A stretch of DNA of 51,573 nt, from contig SHMW01000022.1 of NCBI GenBank assembly GCA_008080735.1, forward strand, positions 1-51,573, written 5' to 3'. A program made the translations under genes and the position numbers. The notes under the pieces were generated by a model, which searched no databases, had not been told where the DNA came from, and worked only from the letters and a program-made list of their open reading frames with translations. Positions within the stretch are counted from its first letter, which is position 1, and every line of letters starts with the position of its first letter. Source of the stretch: Promethearchaeota archaeon. GTDB taxonomy: Archaea; Asgardarchaeota; Lokiarchaeia; Sigyniarchaeales; SOKP01. Positions 41,516-50,333 of the stretch are shown here, piece after piece.

Positions 41516-42618
41516 TAAGTTTTAACCCCCGCAACCGTTGAAATTTTATAAGGAATCCCAGCAGATTGTTGAATTGCCCTCGTGATATCTTTTTGTTGAC
41601 CAATACCGAATGCAAAGATGGTTCCTCCAAATCCAGAACCATTAATCTTTGCACCTAATGCTCCAGCATCTATGCAATGTCTAATCATTTTGTCAATTTT
41701 CTTTGTGGTTATTCCTATATTATGCTGTAATTGAGCTTGATGCTTATTTATCAAAACACCTAATTTCTTATAAAATTGATTTATTTGATTGTGATTTTGA
41801 TTTTGCTCTTTTAAATAGTGAAGATATTTCTCAAGGTGTTGTTTTGCCCGAATTGTAATATCTCTGTTGATAAGATTTCCTATAATTTTTTTTCTATATC
41901 TTTCTTTGATGCTTTCTAAGTGTTCTTTGATATCTATAAGTTTTGTAGTGAATTTATTGAATTGAGGCAATATTTCACCAACGACTTCAAATGCTCGAAG
42001 AGAGTCTTCTTTAATTCTTTTTAAGTCTTCAACGGTTTTCTTTTTCTGCAAAGAATGGCCCAAAATGAATCCTGGAAGTTGTATTCTATATAATCGCTTG
42101 TGTAAATTTCTTTTTTGAGAATTAAGAAATAAGACATGACCAAAAACAGCGTTGTAGAAATCCATATATCCCCCCGCCTCCTTGAATTCCTTGACCTCTG
42201 TATTAAACCCTTCTAATGCCAATTCTCTCTTATTTAATGGACGATTCGAAATTAGATTAAGAAAATATAACCAAGCAACTACTAAAGCGGAAGAGCTGGC
42301 AGCCCCCGCATTAATAGGGATATCTCCATTGATTTCTATATCAAATCCTTGTTGGAATTTGATACCTCTTCTAATAAATTGATTATATCCACTAAGTAGA
42401 TAGTCTCTATCGGATTCATATGCTAATTGTCTATTTTTGAGGGGAATTTCCAAATCTCTATTAAAATCGGATAATTGAATAGAAAATCTTTTTAGATTAC
42501 TTTTTTTGGCTTTTAAATAGATAAATTTAGAGATCGCCATAGAAATAGTAGGATATCCCAAATAATCTTGGTGTTCTCCAAATAAACATATCCTTCCTGG
42601 GGATTTAATTCGTATCAT
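41512..42618 (-). CDS. GHMP-family sugar kinase
   Basis: The 368-residue protein has the three GHMP motifs. Motif 1 is SPGRICLFGEHQDYLGYPTI near residue 6, with the GEHxDY galactokinase-like signature. Motif 2, the ATP-binding Pro-X3-Gly-Leu-Ser-Ser-Ala type, is read as INAGAASSSALVV near residue 105. Motif 3 is GAKINGSGFGGTIF near residue 335. It resembles galactokinases and related sugar-1-kinases; mevalonate kinase is also a GHMP enzyme but has a different motif 1. I place the start at the ATG at 42618, which begins motif 1 at the usual distance. An in-frame GTG at 42657 would add 13 residues with no similarity. The next gene overlaps by 4 bases. Confidence 0.85.
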   Translation of the reverse strand: MIRIKSPGRICLFGEHQDYLGYPTISMAISKFIYLKAKKSNLKRFSIQLSDFNRDLEIPLKNRQLAYESDRDYLLSGYNQFIRRGIKFQQGFDIEINGDIPINAGAASSSALVVAWLYFLNLISNRPLNKRELALEGFNTEVKEFKEAGGYMDFYNAVFGHVLFLNSQKRNLHKRLYRIQLPGFILGHSLQKKKTVEDLKRIKEDSLRAFEVVGEILPQFNKFTTKLIDIKEHLESIKERYRKKIIGNLINRDITIRAKQHLEKYLHYLKEQNQNHNQINQFYKKLGVLINKHQAQLQHNIGITTKKIDKMIRHCIDAGALGAKINGSGFGGTIFAFGIGQQKDITRAIQQSAGIPYKISTVAGVKTY

Positions 42619-42802
42619 ATAAAGTATTAAATGTCTGTTTAGATGGATATTAATCACTAATAGTATGACAAGAAGATAATATAGGGATAATATAAAGGAA
42701 TAAAATTTTTCGAATTTCTTTTTTATGTGTTCAATTGAATAGAATAGCTAAGTATGATTTTTAATATTTTTCAATAATAGCAGGAATTCTTTTGTCTAAA
42801 CC

Positions 42803-43588
42803 ATGATCCGAGATGTATTGATAATTAAGGACGGTCTACCAATGTTTTCAAAGAATTTTACTGATAGAAAAAATTTCATCTCTGATCAAAGTAATTTAAT
42901 TCTTGTATCGGGTTTTCTCTCAGCCTTGAATTCTTTTTCTGAAGAATTTGAAGACCTTGGTTCTATTAAGGAACTAAAATTATCTCAATCTAACTTTCGC
43001 TTAGCTTTTCTGAAAGATAATTCAATTCCAAACTTAATATATTTAGCATCTTTTGATGAGGAGACGAATAGTGTAAATGTCGAGCGATTTTTAAAAAAGA
43101 TGTCACACAAGTTTCTTAAGAAGTATACCATCAATAAGATAGTCGATTGGGATGGTAGATCTGAAATATTTGAATCATTTACAGAGACAGTCAAAAATTA
43201 TATAGAAAAGGAATCAGATCCGAATAAGCAAGGTTCGGAAGATGAAATAGTTAATTTATTTAAAGAAATACAAAATAATATAGAGGAAATCTCAGAGAAG
43301 GATCTTAAAATGAGAAATTTATCACAACCTACAGAAAAGAATGTCGATTCCATTTTTCAGAGGATTATCCCAATCTCAGAAATTTCCGAAGATTTTAATC
43401 CCGAATTTTATTTAACAGGAGACATATCAAAGAAAGTACTTAAAAATATTGATGGAAGAAAATCTATTTATGCATTATCAAAAGAACTGAACCTAACAGA
43501 AGAAAAGATCTATAATATATGTAAAAACTTAGTTAAATTGGGATTTCTCAGATTAAAAGAAGTTCAACTCCTCACAAAATCAGAATAA
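42803..43588 (+). CDS. Longin-like protein with C-terminal winged-helix-like domain
   Basis: The 261-residue protein begins with IRDVLIIKDGLPMFSKNF, then a helix-rich LVSGFLSALNSFSEEFEDLG, then strands IKELKLSQSNFRLAFLKD and NLIYLASFDEET. This order of strands and helices is that of longin/roadblock-type domains, which Asgard archaea use as partners of small GTPases. The middle (residues 130-190) is charged and probably disordered or coiled. The end (residues about 205-260) has YALSKELNLTEEKIYNICKNLVKLGFLRL, a winged-helix-like pattern. In this window a Rab-like GTPase is encoded at 50983. It stands alone in its transcript direction. The family assignment is by pattern only. Confidence 0.6.
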   Translation: MIRDVLIIKDGLPMFSKNFTDRKNFISDQSNLILVSGFLSALNSFSEEFEDLGSIKELKLSQSNFRLAFLKDNSIPNLIYLASFDEETNSVNVERFLKKMSHKFLKKYTINKIVDWDGRSEIFESFTETVKNYIEKESDPNKQGSEDEIVNLFKEIQNNIEEISEKDLKMRNLSQPTEKNVDSIFQRIIPISEISEDFNPEFYLTGDISKKVLKNIDGRKSIYALSKELNLTEEKIYNICKNLVKLGFLRLKEVQLLTKSE

Positions 43589-43598
43589 GGAATTTGCT

Positions 43599-43874
43599 TT
43601 ACTTTTTCTTTTCTTCACGTGCAACTTGTTCTTGAAGTTTTTTCATTTCATTTTTATCAATTGCAGTGAATTTAAATTCTCCCGAAACTTTGCTATCTTC
43701 TTTTTCCCCAGATTTAGAAACTTTTTCAAAATAAATCTTAACAGGATTGTCTTGATTTATGCAGAGATTTACAAAGTTGATAAATCCAATATGTTGAGAA
43801 GGTGCAATATTGAATTTAATCGCAACTTCTTTATTTTTTTTCGTTGTTGTCTTTAAAACCAGCCGTAATTTCAT
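43599..43874 (-). CDS. Small basic protein, unknown
   Basis: I do not recognise this 91-residue protein. It is rich in Lys with a strand-like start (KLRLVLKTTTKKNKEVAIKF), a middle with VNLCINQDNPVKIYFEK, and a charged, probably helical C-terminus (NEMKKLQEQVAREEKKK). It has one Cys and no membrane segment. It is convergent with the longin-like gene by 10 bases. Confidence 0.6.
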   Translation of the reverse strand: MKLRLVLKTTTKKNKEVAIKFNIAPSQHIGFINFVNLCINQDNPVKIYFEKVSKSGEKEDSKVSGEFKFTAIDKNEMKKLQEQVAREEKKK

Positions 43875-44043
43875 AATTCTTTATATGTTTGAATTATTCT
43901 GTTAATCTAAAATATTTATAATGATAAAAAAATTTCCTTCTTTTTTCACAAAATCTAATTTCCCAAAATTTAGATTAAAATTTACATTAGTTTATTTTAA
44001 TTGGAAAAACACCTAAATGGAATGATTAGAAATAATTATAAAA

Positions 44044-44673
44044 ATGCCCTCAAAATATCGTTTAAGATATGTTTTTAAGCCGGTTATTCAGGCATTATCT
44101 CGACCTTTAGCAAAGATTGGAATAAGTGCGAATGTTGCTACCTTAATCATGCTCTTCCATTCAATCGTTAGTTTTGTTTTCTTAGTATTTTTAGAAAATC
44201 TTATTCTATTCGGTATTTTTGTCTTTTTGACGGGTATTTGGGATGGACTTGATGGAGCTATTGCGAGGGTAAATAAAAAGTCAGGTGAATTCGGTGGTTT
44301 TTTTGATTCTTTTATGGATAGAATATCAGAATTTGTGATTTTTACCGCCTTATTATTATATTTCTGGGAGGAAGTGCTATGGAATAGCATTGATATGAAG
44401 CTAGTAGTATTTATTATGCTTATGGCTTCAATAATGATTAGCTATTCAAGAGCCCGAGCGGAGACAATATCAGACGGAGATTTTGATATTGGTCTCATGG
44501 CGCGCTCTGAGAGATTGTTTTATCTTTTTTTAACAATGAGTCTATCATATTTCATTGGATATGAAAAATATTTTATCTTTTTATTTATGATTTTAGTAAG
44601 TCTAACTGCTCTTTACAGAGGAATTAAGATTTACTCAATAATTAAACATGAATCTCACAATGAATTGGGATAA
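44044..44673 (+). CDS. CDP-alcohol phosphatidyltransferase (archaetidyl transferase-like)
   Basis: The 209-residue membrane enzyme transfers a CDP-linked lipid to an alcohol. The family motif DGxxAR(x)8GxxxDxxxD with its preceding Asp is visible as WDGLDGAIARVNKKSGEFGG then FFDSFMDR (residues about 60-88). About six hydrophobic segments surround it. In archaea this family makes polar lipid head groups such as archaetidylinositol phosphate or archaetidylserine; the particular alcohol cannot be assigned from sequence. It is convergent with the riboflavin kinase gene by 8 bases. Confidence 0.88.
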   Translation: MPSKYRLRYVFKPVIQALSRPLAKIGISANVATLIMLFHSIVSFVFLVFLENLILFGIFVFLTGIWDGLDGAIARVNKKSGEFGGFFDSFMDRISEFVIFTALLLYFWEEVLWNSIDMKLVVFIMLMASIMISYSRARAETISDGDFDIGLMARSERLFYLFLTMSLSYFIGYEKYFIFLFMILVSLTALYRGIKIYSIIKHESHNELG

Positions 44674-44681
44674 GATAAGAA

Positions 44682-45395
44682 TTAGCATTCATTAATTCGG
44701 TTTAATTTTAATACCATTTTATCACCATCTTTCAAGTTAAAATAATCTCGTAAATAAGGTTTTGCTAGGATTTCGATGATATTTTCTTTATGGTGTGTTC
44801 TTTTTATATCCAAAATAGCAGCTTTTCTTTTGTTTTTTCGATTTAATAAGGGAGATATATAAACATCATAACAATGAACATCACCATATTCCCGCTCCAT
44901 GGTCTTAAATCCTTCAATAACTACGGGATCAATTTGATTTATCAATTCTCTTAAGATTTTATTATCTGTTTCATTTAATTTCAAATTCAATGTTCCTTTA
45001 TATGGTTCAAATCCAAGTTTTTCTTTAAATTGCTTATAATATCCTTTAATCGAAACATAATATCCCCCTTCTCCCATACCTTCTGTAACTTCTCCAACGA
45101 TAAGAATTTTTTCGAGAATGTCTCGGAGATTTTCATACATTTTAAATAATTCATTTATCCCTCGATCTGTTATCGAAATATATTGACCTTTTGCTCCAAC
45201 CTCTCTTTTGATCCATTTTAATTCCTCAAGATCATTCAGACGACGGCTAGCAGTTTGTTGACTTACATTGAGCAATTTTCCTAACTCAATACTGCTTATT
45301 TCTAATGAAAGGGTATCTTCGGAACATTTTGAAAGCATATATAGAGCAAACCAATTAGAATAATTCTCTGGTGCGATTTCGGTATTATTAGGCAT
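44682..45395 (-). CDS. ribK: CTP-dependent riboflavin kinase with N-terminal winged helix (RbkR type)
   Basis: The 237-residue protein has an N-terminal winged-helix domain (IELGKLLNVSQQTASRRLND, then LEELKWIKREVGAKGQYISITDRG, residues about 20-85) and a C-terminal archaeal riboflavin kinase domain. The latter shows EGGYYVSIKGYYKQFKEKLG near residue 112 and PYKGTLNLKLNE near residue 135, the CTP and riboflavin binding parts of RibK. Fused proteins of this type, called RbkR, make FMN and also repress riboflavin genes. The gene lies 5 bases after ribL in the same direction, so FMN and FAD formation are made from one message. The ATG at 45395 is chosen; a TTG at 45404 would overlap ribL. Confidence 0.9.
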   Translation of the reverse strand: MPNNTEIAPENYSNWFALYMLSKCSEDTLSLEISSIELGKLLNVSQQTASRRLNDLEELKWIKREVGAKGQYISITDRGINELFKMYENLRDILEKILIVGEVTEGMGEGGYYVSIKGYYKQFKEKLGFEPYKGTLNLKLNETDNKILRELINQIDPVVIEGFKTMEREYGDVHCYDVYISPLLNRKNKRKAAILDIKRTHHKENIIEILAKPYLRDYFNLKDGDKMVLKLNRINEC

Positions 45396-45400
45396 GATAA

Positions 45401-45850
45401 TCAATCTTTATTATTCTTATATCTTTTTACAATCTTTTCTTTAATTTTACTTGAGCTATTTAATTCATATTTGTCATAGTATTCATTAAGACGGGTTACC
45501 TCGATATTTCCAAGTCCAATCTTTGCTAAACCTTCTTTTAACTCTTCAATATCATATTTCTGGTCGGGTCCCAAGAGAATTATATCTGGGTCAATCTCTG
45601 CCACTGTCTTAAGGGTATTATTATCCTCCCTGCCTAAGCGCGCTTCTGTTACATTGTTAATACTTTTTATAACTTCTAATCTCTGTTCTTCGGGAACTAT
45701 GGGAGCATCTCCAGAATACTTTTCTCTGTTTCTATCAGTTGCTACAATTACATAGACTTCTCCCATTTTTGCCGCTTGATTAATCAGAAAGATATGTCCA
45801 GGATGGATTATGTCAAAAGTACCAGCGATCATAACTCTTTTTTTATTCAT
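45401..45850 (-). CDS. ribL: FAD synthase, archaeal RibL
   Basis: The 149-residue nucleotidyltransferase joins AMP to FMN to give FAD. The signature HIGH-like motif is AGTFDIIHPGHIFLINQA near residue 9, and the second ATP motif is in SSSKIKEKI near the C-terminus (the SSTKI type). The size fits the archaeal RibL family, which is unrelated to bacterial RibF. It lies directly between sepS and the ribK gene: 16 bases after sepS and 5 bases before ribK. It is probably translated from a message that begins upstream of sepS. Confidence 0.92.
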   Translation of the reverse strand: MNKKRVMIAGTFDIIHPGHIFLINQAAKMGEVYVIVATDRNREKYSGDAPIVPEEQRLEVIKSINNVTEARLGREDNNTLKTVAEIDPDIILLGPDQKYDIEELKEGLAKIGLGNIEVTRLNEYYDKYELNSSSKIKEKIVKRYKNNKD

Positions 45851-45866
45851 AATTCCCTTTTACTCA

Positions 45867-47429
45867 TTAATCGTTTTTAATTTTGAATGAAAGTCCTAAA
45901 AAAACGGGTCCTCTTATATCAATTTTTTTCTGGTTTGAATGGATATATTCCATTATAATATCATCCACATCAATATTAACTTCTGAGGCTCGATAGCACA
46001 TTTTTACTCGATGATCATAGGATGTTTTATTTTGATCAAGGAGAATTTCGATATTATATGCCATTTCATTGGCTATTCCTTCGAGATATGTCTTCCCGGT
46101 GAATATCGCATCTTCTGGAGTCTCATTTGGAGGGAATCCAAGTATATTTCCATTTTTTATCCAAATCTTATTCAATGTTGCGGGTCCTAATAAGGAAACA
46201 CCTTCATCATGTTCCCAGATATGTACTTCAATTTTTTTTCCCTTTAAATTTCCATCCCATACTTTTATATCGAGTGGGGATGATTTATCTTGATTTTCTA
46301 AGGCAGATTCGATGATTGCATTCTTTATTTCAATCCCTTTTTCAGTTGAAGGAATATTTTTATATTTGATACCTTTTGCGATTTCTTGATCTGTGAAAGA
46401 AATGTCTTCATAAAAATAAGGATAGACAAGTTTTCTTATATCTTCTATACCTGTTTTAATCATACATATTCTTTCAACACCAAAACCTATATTAAATACA
46501 GGATATTCAATATTATATTTAGATAAACTAACTGGACTATAAAATCCCCCATCTCCAATTTCAATCCATTCTTTTGTAGTAGGATGTTCCACAAATATTT
46601 CAAATTCGGTTTGAGGAGCATAATATTTAGAGGTGGCCCTTTTTATCTCTGCTTTACTATTAGAAAATCCTAATAACTCACAGATTTCCATAGCAATACC
46701 CTTACAATCTTCCAAGGATATCTTTTCTGACATTACCACTAATGAGAGCGTATAGGAATCATAAAGATGCGTCGCATCTATTTTTTGTTCTCTTCTGAAT
46801 TTTTTTGCTACAGAGAAATATTGTAAAGGAAGTGGTTTTTTCTTTTTAAGCTCACTAAGCACCTTAAACCATAAAGCAGTTGTATGGCTTCGAAGTGTGG
46901 TCTTTGTCGGAATGGGTTTTAATTGTTTTAATTCTGGAAATAGATTATCGATAATTTTCGTGGCTTCGTTCTCCTTTATTTCTAGTTGTACAATAAATTC
47001 ATCTATTAAATCATCTGCTTCTATATCTCCCTTTTTATAATCTCGAAAGATTTCTTGTAACTGTTCAATTTTATTAAAATGTGGGATTATTTTCTTAATA
47101 TTTTGAATTTTTTGGTTAGAAATCCCAATATCGGGTCGCGGAAGTCCTGCTAAATAGAATAATCGATCTAGGATTAATGCTGCTTCTGGACCGTATTGCT
47201 TGTAAATTTCATCTTCTTCTACGAACATTGGTAGAATAAGTTCCTCGAAACCCAAATTAATAAAGGTTTTTCGCGCTTCAGCGATAAATTCCTGAATTGG
47301 ATGTCCATCTCCTTTTTTCTGAAGAGTGAAATATTTTCCCTTTATATCTAATAGATCCCTAGATTCTAACCACGCTTTTTCATAGTCAAGTTTAGCTTTT
47401 CGTTTTATCTCATCAGTATCAAAAGGCAT
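45867..47429 (-). CDS. sepS: O-phosphoserine--tRNA(Cys) ligase (SepRS)
   Basis: This 520-residue class II enzyme charges tRNA-Cys with O-phosphoserine, the first step of the indirect route to Cys-tRNA found in methanogens and some other archaea. The N-terminus (IKRKAKLDYEKAWLESRDLL), the class II motif 2 region FRREQKIDATHLYDSYTLSL near residue 212, and the motif 3 region GFGVERICMIKTG near residue 313 match SepRS. The insertion DGNLKGKKIEVHIWEHDEG in the second half is also characteristic. It is one of the strongest functional calls in the window. The partner SepCysS is not encoded here. The gene is upstream of ribL, ribK and downstream of the translin-like gene, all on the same strand. Confidence 0.93.
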   Translation of the reverse strand: MPFDTDEIKRKAKLDYEKAWLESRDLLDIKGKYFTLQKKGDGHPIQEFIAEARKTFINLGFEELILPMFVEEDEIYKQYGPEAALILDRLFYLAGLPRPDIGISNQKIQNIKKIIPHFNKIEQLQEIFRDYKKGDIEADDLIDEFIVQLEIKENEATKIIDNLFPELKQLKPIPTKTTLRSHTTALWFKVLSELKKKKPLPLQYFSVAKKFRREQKIDATHLYDSYTLSLVVMSEKISLEDCKGIAMEICELLGFSNSKAEIKRATSKYYAPQTEFEIFVEHPTTKEWIEIGDGGFYSPVSLSKYNIEYPVFNIGFGVERICMIKTGIEDIRKLVYPYFYEDISFTDQEIAKGIKYKNIPSTEKGIEIKNAIIESALENQDKSSPLDIKVWDGNLKGKKIEVHIWEHDEGVSLLGPATLNKIWIKNGNILGFPPNETPEDAIFTGKTYLEGIANEMAYNIEILLDQNKTSYDHRVKMCYRASEVNIDVDDIIMEYIHSNQKKIDIRGPVFLGLSFKIKND

Positions 47430-47572
47430 AGTAAATAGTATTAAAATAATATTCTTTAAGTTCTTTAATTATTCTAATTTCTTTAAGTTTGTTATGTGAA
47501 ATACAAACAAATTAGGGTGTCTTATAGAGCTTTTTTATAGAATTCTGCCGATTATTACAAAATTTAACGGTC

Positions 47573-48199
47573 TTATAGATCTTCATTTCTACCCTTTAAT
47601 AGGGAAGATAAGGTATTCATTTGAACTGATAAGGACACATCTGCGCGAGTTTTTTCTATCAAGTTTCTCGCCGTATCTGTTTTGTGCCTTAGATCCTTGG
47701 TTAGTCCACTCGGATAATCCAATGAAAATAAATATGAATAAATCTCATCCATTTTTTCTAAGATTTTATTAATCTCATCCACATTGGAATTTCTAATATT
47801 ATCCAATACATGTCGTCTCAATTCTCCGACCACATCTGCCAAACCAAGAGAATAATGAAGGGCATCTACATTCAATTTAGTATGATCGGGAATGTTTTTA
47901 TCATTTATCAATGCATTCAGCACAATTGCTTCTACATATTCCTGTTCTGGGGTTTTAAGATATTTATATAGATAACCAGGACTTTCATTAATCACATTTC
48001 TCATATCATCCAAATCCTGTTCTATTCTCTCTATTTTTTTTGTATATTCATCAAAATTACTTCTATGTATCGATTTAATCGCATTGCTACATTCCCGTAT
48101 GATATTACGAGAAATTTTTAAAACCTCCTCCCTGTTTTCGTCCAAGGTATCTAATTCATCTGTTACTTTCTCGAAATTATCTTCTAACGTATCTTTCAA
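47573..48199 (-). CDS. Translin/TRAX family protein
   Basis: The 208-residue all-helical protein matches the translin/TRAX family: NREEVLKISRNIIRECSNAI near residue 21, then EQEYVEAIVLNALINDKNIP near residue 88, the strongly conserved YSLGLADVVGELRRHVLDNI near residue 116, and LDYPSGLTKDLRHKTDTARN near residue 159, then LIEKTRADVSLSV. Translin and TRAX are nucleic-acid binding proteins, and TRAX subunits act as RNases in the C3PO complex. In archaea the role is less clear. Catalytic acids of TRAX, usually Glu residues in the EY.EA and GELRR helices, appear present. It lies upstream of sepS on the same strand with a 143-base gap and is divergent from thrS. Confidence 0.88.
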   Translation of the reverse strand: MKDTLEDNFEKVTDELDTLDENREEVLKISRNIIRECSNAIKSIHRSNFDEYTKKIERIEQDLDDMRNVINESPGYLYKYLKTPEQEYVEAIVLNALINDKNIPDHTKLNVDALHYSLGLADVVGELRRHVLDNIRNSNVDEINKILEKMDEIYSYLFSLDYPSGLTKDLRHKTDTARNLIEKTRADVSLSVQMNTLSSLLKGRNEDL

Positions 48200-48257
48200 A
48201 TTGTTTCCCTTTATGCGTAAAATTTTTTCTAACTATATATTTTTAGGTTTTTCTAAA

Positions 48258-50318
48258 ATGAAGATATTGTTAATCCATTCTGATGGTGTAGAAGTTCATA
48301 AAAATAAAGAAGCAACTGCAAATCCTCAGGAGTTTGATAAAGACGTTATTTCAATGGAAGGATTAGTGCTAGTTGCCTATGTGTCTGTAGAAGATCAAGA
48401 TACCTACGATATTGATGTTATCTCTAAACAAGGGGCGGATGTAATAGAAAATGCTATCCTATCCATTACGGGCTTCCCTGAACGCATACGTCAAAAAAAT
48501 GAAGAAACTAGAGAGCATAACCGAAAAATCGAACAAGGCAAGCTTAAAGGCAATACTCGAGAATTAAAGGAGCTAATTCTAGAACATACTCAGTACAGAG
48601 TAGATAAGGTATTGGTATATCCATGGGCTCACTTAAGTAAGTTTTTGAGTAATAGCCCAAAAGCAATGGATGTCTGTCCGCGTATAGCAAATATTCTTGA
48701 GGAAAGGGGAATTGAAGCAAATTATTCTCCTTTTGGGTGGTATAAATCATTTAAAATCAATTGCTTAGGTCATGAATTAGCAGAAATGTATCGAGACGTC
48801 AAATTATATATCCAACCTGAAGAACATCTTGAGACAGCAAAATTTAAGGTAATATCTTCAGAAGGTAACCTATATGATATTCAATTCGATAGCCAAGGGG
48901 GATATAAAGGAGTAGCTCAAATTGAAGATAAAGATTTTGATTTATTCCTACGTTCTGAATTGGGTTCTCGGGAAGTTAATAAGGAAGGGGAAGAACCACC
49001 TCATATAAAAGCAATGAAGGAATTTGAACTCGTTGATTTTGAACCAAATACAGATTCTGGGAATCTAAGATGGTATACTAAAGGTGTTATAATGAAGAAT
49101 TTGATTAAACAATACATAGAAGATTCATTAATTGATTTTGGAGCGGTTTTAGTAGATACACCAATTATGTATACGGTAAAGAATGATAAGCTCACAGCTC
49201 AGACTGCTCGGTTTCCCGCTCGAACTTACTGGGTCGAATCTGGTCGTAATAGATACTTATTACGCTTTGCAGGTGATTTTCTGCAGTTTGATATGTTTAG
49301 TGAGATGAATTTACGTCCTGAATACTTTCCGCTACGAGTATATGAATGGGAACAATATGATTTTCGACGAGAACAAGAAGGAGAATTAACGGGTTTACGA
49401 AGATTAAGAGGGTTTGTCATGCCAGATTTCCATACCTTATGTAAAGATTTACCATCGTCTGTAAAAGAATTCAAAAAGCAATATGATTTAGACAAGTCTC
49501 TTATGGAGGATTTAGGTTTAAAATCGTATATAATATTTCGAACCACCGAAAAATTTTTCAAAGATAATAAAGAATGGATTGTAGAATTAGTGAAAAAAGA
49601 AAAACAGCCTGCTCTCTTAGAATTATGGGAGGATAGATATTATTATTTTATTCTCAAATTCGAAAGAGCTGTGCTCTCCGCTCAAAACAAAAGTGCAACA
49701 TTAGCAACTATCCAAATAGATGTGGAGAGTTCATTGGAATTTATAGAACAAGATGGTAAAAAACGACAGAAATATAATATTTCGTTTAAGGATATAGATG
49801 GAGAGATAAAGCATCCAATAATCCTTCATAATGCACCTGCGGGAGGATTAGAACGGATTATTTGGGGTTTACTCGAGTCTGCAGAACGAAATATCGAAAA
49901 AATAGTTCCAGGGTTTGAAACGTGGTTGTCTCCAATTCAAGTAAGAATATTGACCATTAGTGAAGATCAAAATAGTTATGCTGAACAGATTTTAGAAGAA
50001 CTAAACAATGCTGGTTATCGAACCGATTTTGATGACAGAGATGAAACTTTAGGTAAAAAAATACGAAGAGCAGAAATTGATTGGATTCCATATACGATTA
50101 TAATCGGAGATAAAGAACAAGAAAATAAAACTATCTCAATCAGAAAGAGATTAATAAATCAAGAATTCAAATCTAAGAAAAGAACTTCGCAACAAATCAA
50201 TAATATAAAATTAGAGGATTTACTGAACATGTTGGGGGAAGAGACGAGTAATTATCCTAAATATAAACTTCCCAAACCTTTTAGAAGATTCTCTACAAAA
50301 ATTTATTTCAGAAAATAA
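48258..50318 (+). CDS. thrS: Threonyl-tRNA synthetase, archaeal type
   Basis: This 686-residue class II enzyme charges tRNA-Thr. The N-terminal editing domain is the archaeal D-tyrosyl-tRNA deacylase-like type (MKILLIHSDGVEVHKNKEA start). The catalytic domain has motif 2 around YEWEQYDFRREQEGELTGLR and RRLRGFVMPDFHTLC, and motif 3 in HNAPAGGLERIIWGLLE. The anticodon domain (SPIQVRILTISEDQNSYAEQ, then DFDDRDETLGKKIRRAE) closes the protein. In the zinc site His392 and His524 are found, but the position of the usual Cys appears to be Asp340 (FAGDFLQF). The ATG at 48258 begins the editing domain; an upstream in-frame start at 48084 would overlap the translin gene. The next gene follows by 15 bases. 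Confidence 0.92.
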   Translation: MKILLIHSDGVEVHKNKEATANPQEFDKDVISMEGLVLVAYVSVEDQDTYDIDVISKQGADVIENAILSITGFPERIRQKNEETREHNRKIEQGKLKGNTRELKELILEHTQYRVDKVLVYPWAHLSKFLSNSPKAMDVCPRIANILEERGIEANYSPFGWYKSFKINCLGHELAEMYRDVKLYIQPEEHLETAKFKVISSEGNLYDIQFDSQGGYKGVAQIEDKDFDLFLRSELGSREVNKEGEEPPHIKAMKEFELVDFEPNTDSGNLRWYTKGVIMKNLIKQYIEDSLIDFGAVLVDTPIMYTVKNDKLTAQTARFPARTYWVESGRNRYLLRFAGDFLQFDMFSEMNLRPEYFPLRVYEWEQYDFRREQEGELTGLRRLRGFVMPDFHTLCKDLPSSVKEFKKQYDLDKSLMEDLGLKSYIIFRTTEKFFKDNKEWIVELVKKEKQPALLELWEDRYYYFILKFERAVLSAQNKSATLATIQIDVESSLEFIEQDGKKRQKYNISFKDIDGEIKHPIILHNAPAGGLERIIWGLLESAERNIEKIVPGFETWLSPIQVRILTISEDQNSYAEQILEELNNAGYRTDFDDRDETLGKKIRRAEIDWIPYTIIIGDKEQENKTISIRKRLINQEFKSKKRTSQQINNIKLEDLLNMLGEETSNYPKYKLPKPFRRFSTKIYFRK

Positions 50319-50333
50319 ATTCGGAGATATAAA

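Noticed and set aside
48084..48257. N-terminal extension of ThrRS upstream of 48258
   Set aside because: It overlaps the divergent translin gene, and the editing domain starts exactly at the ATG at 48258.
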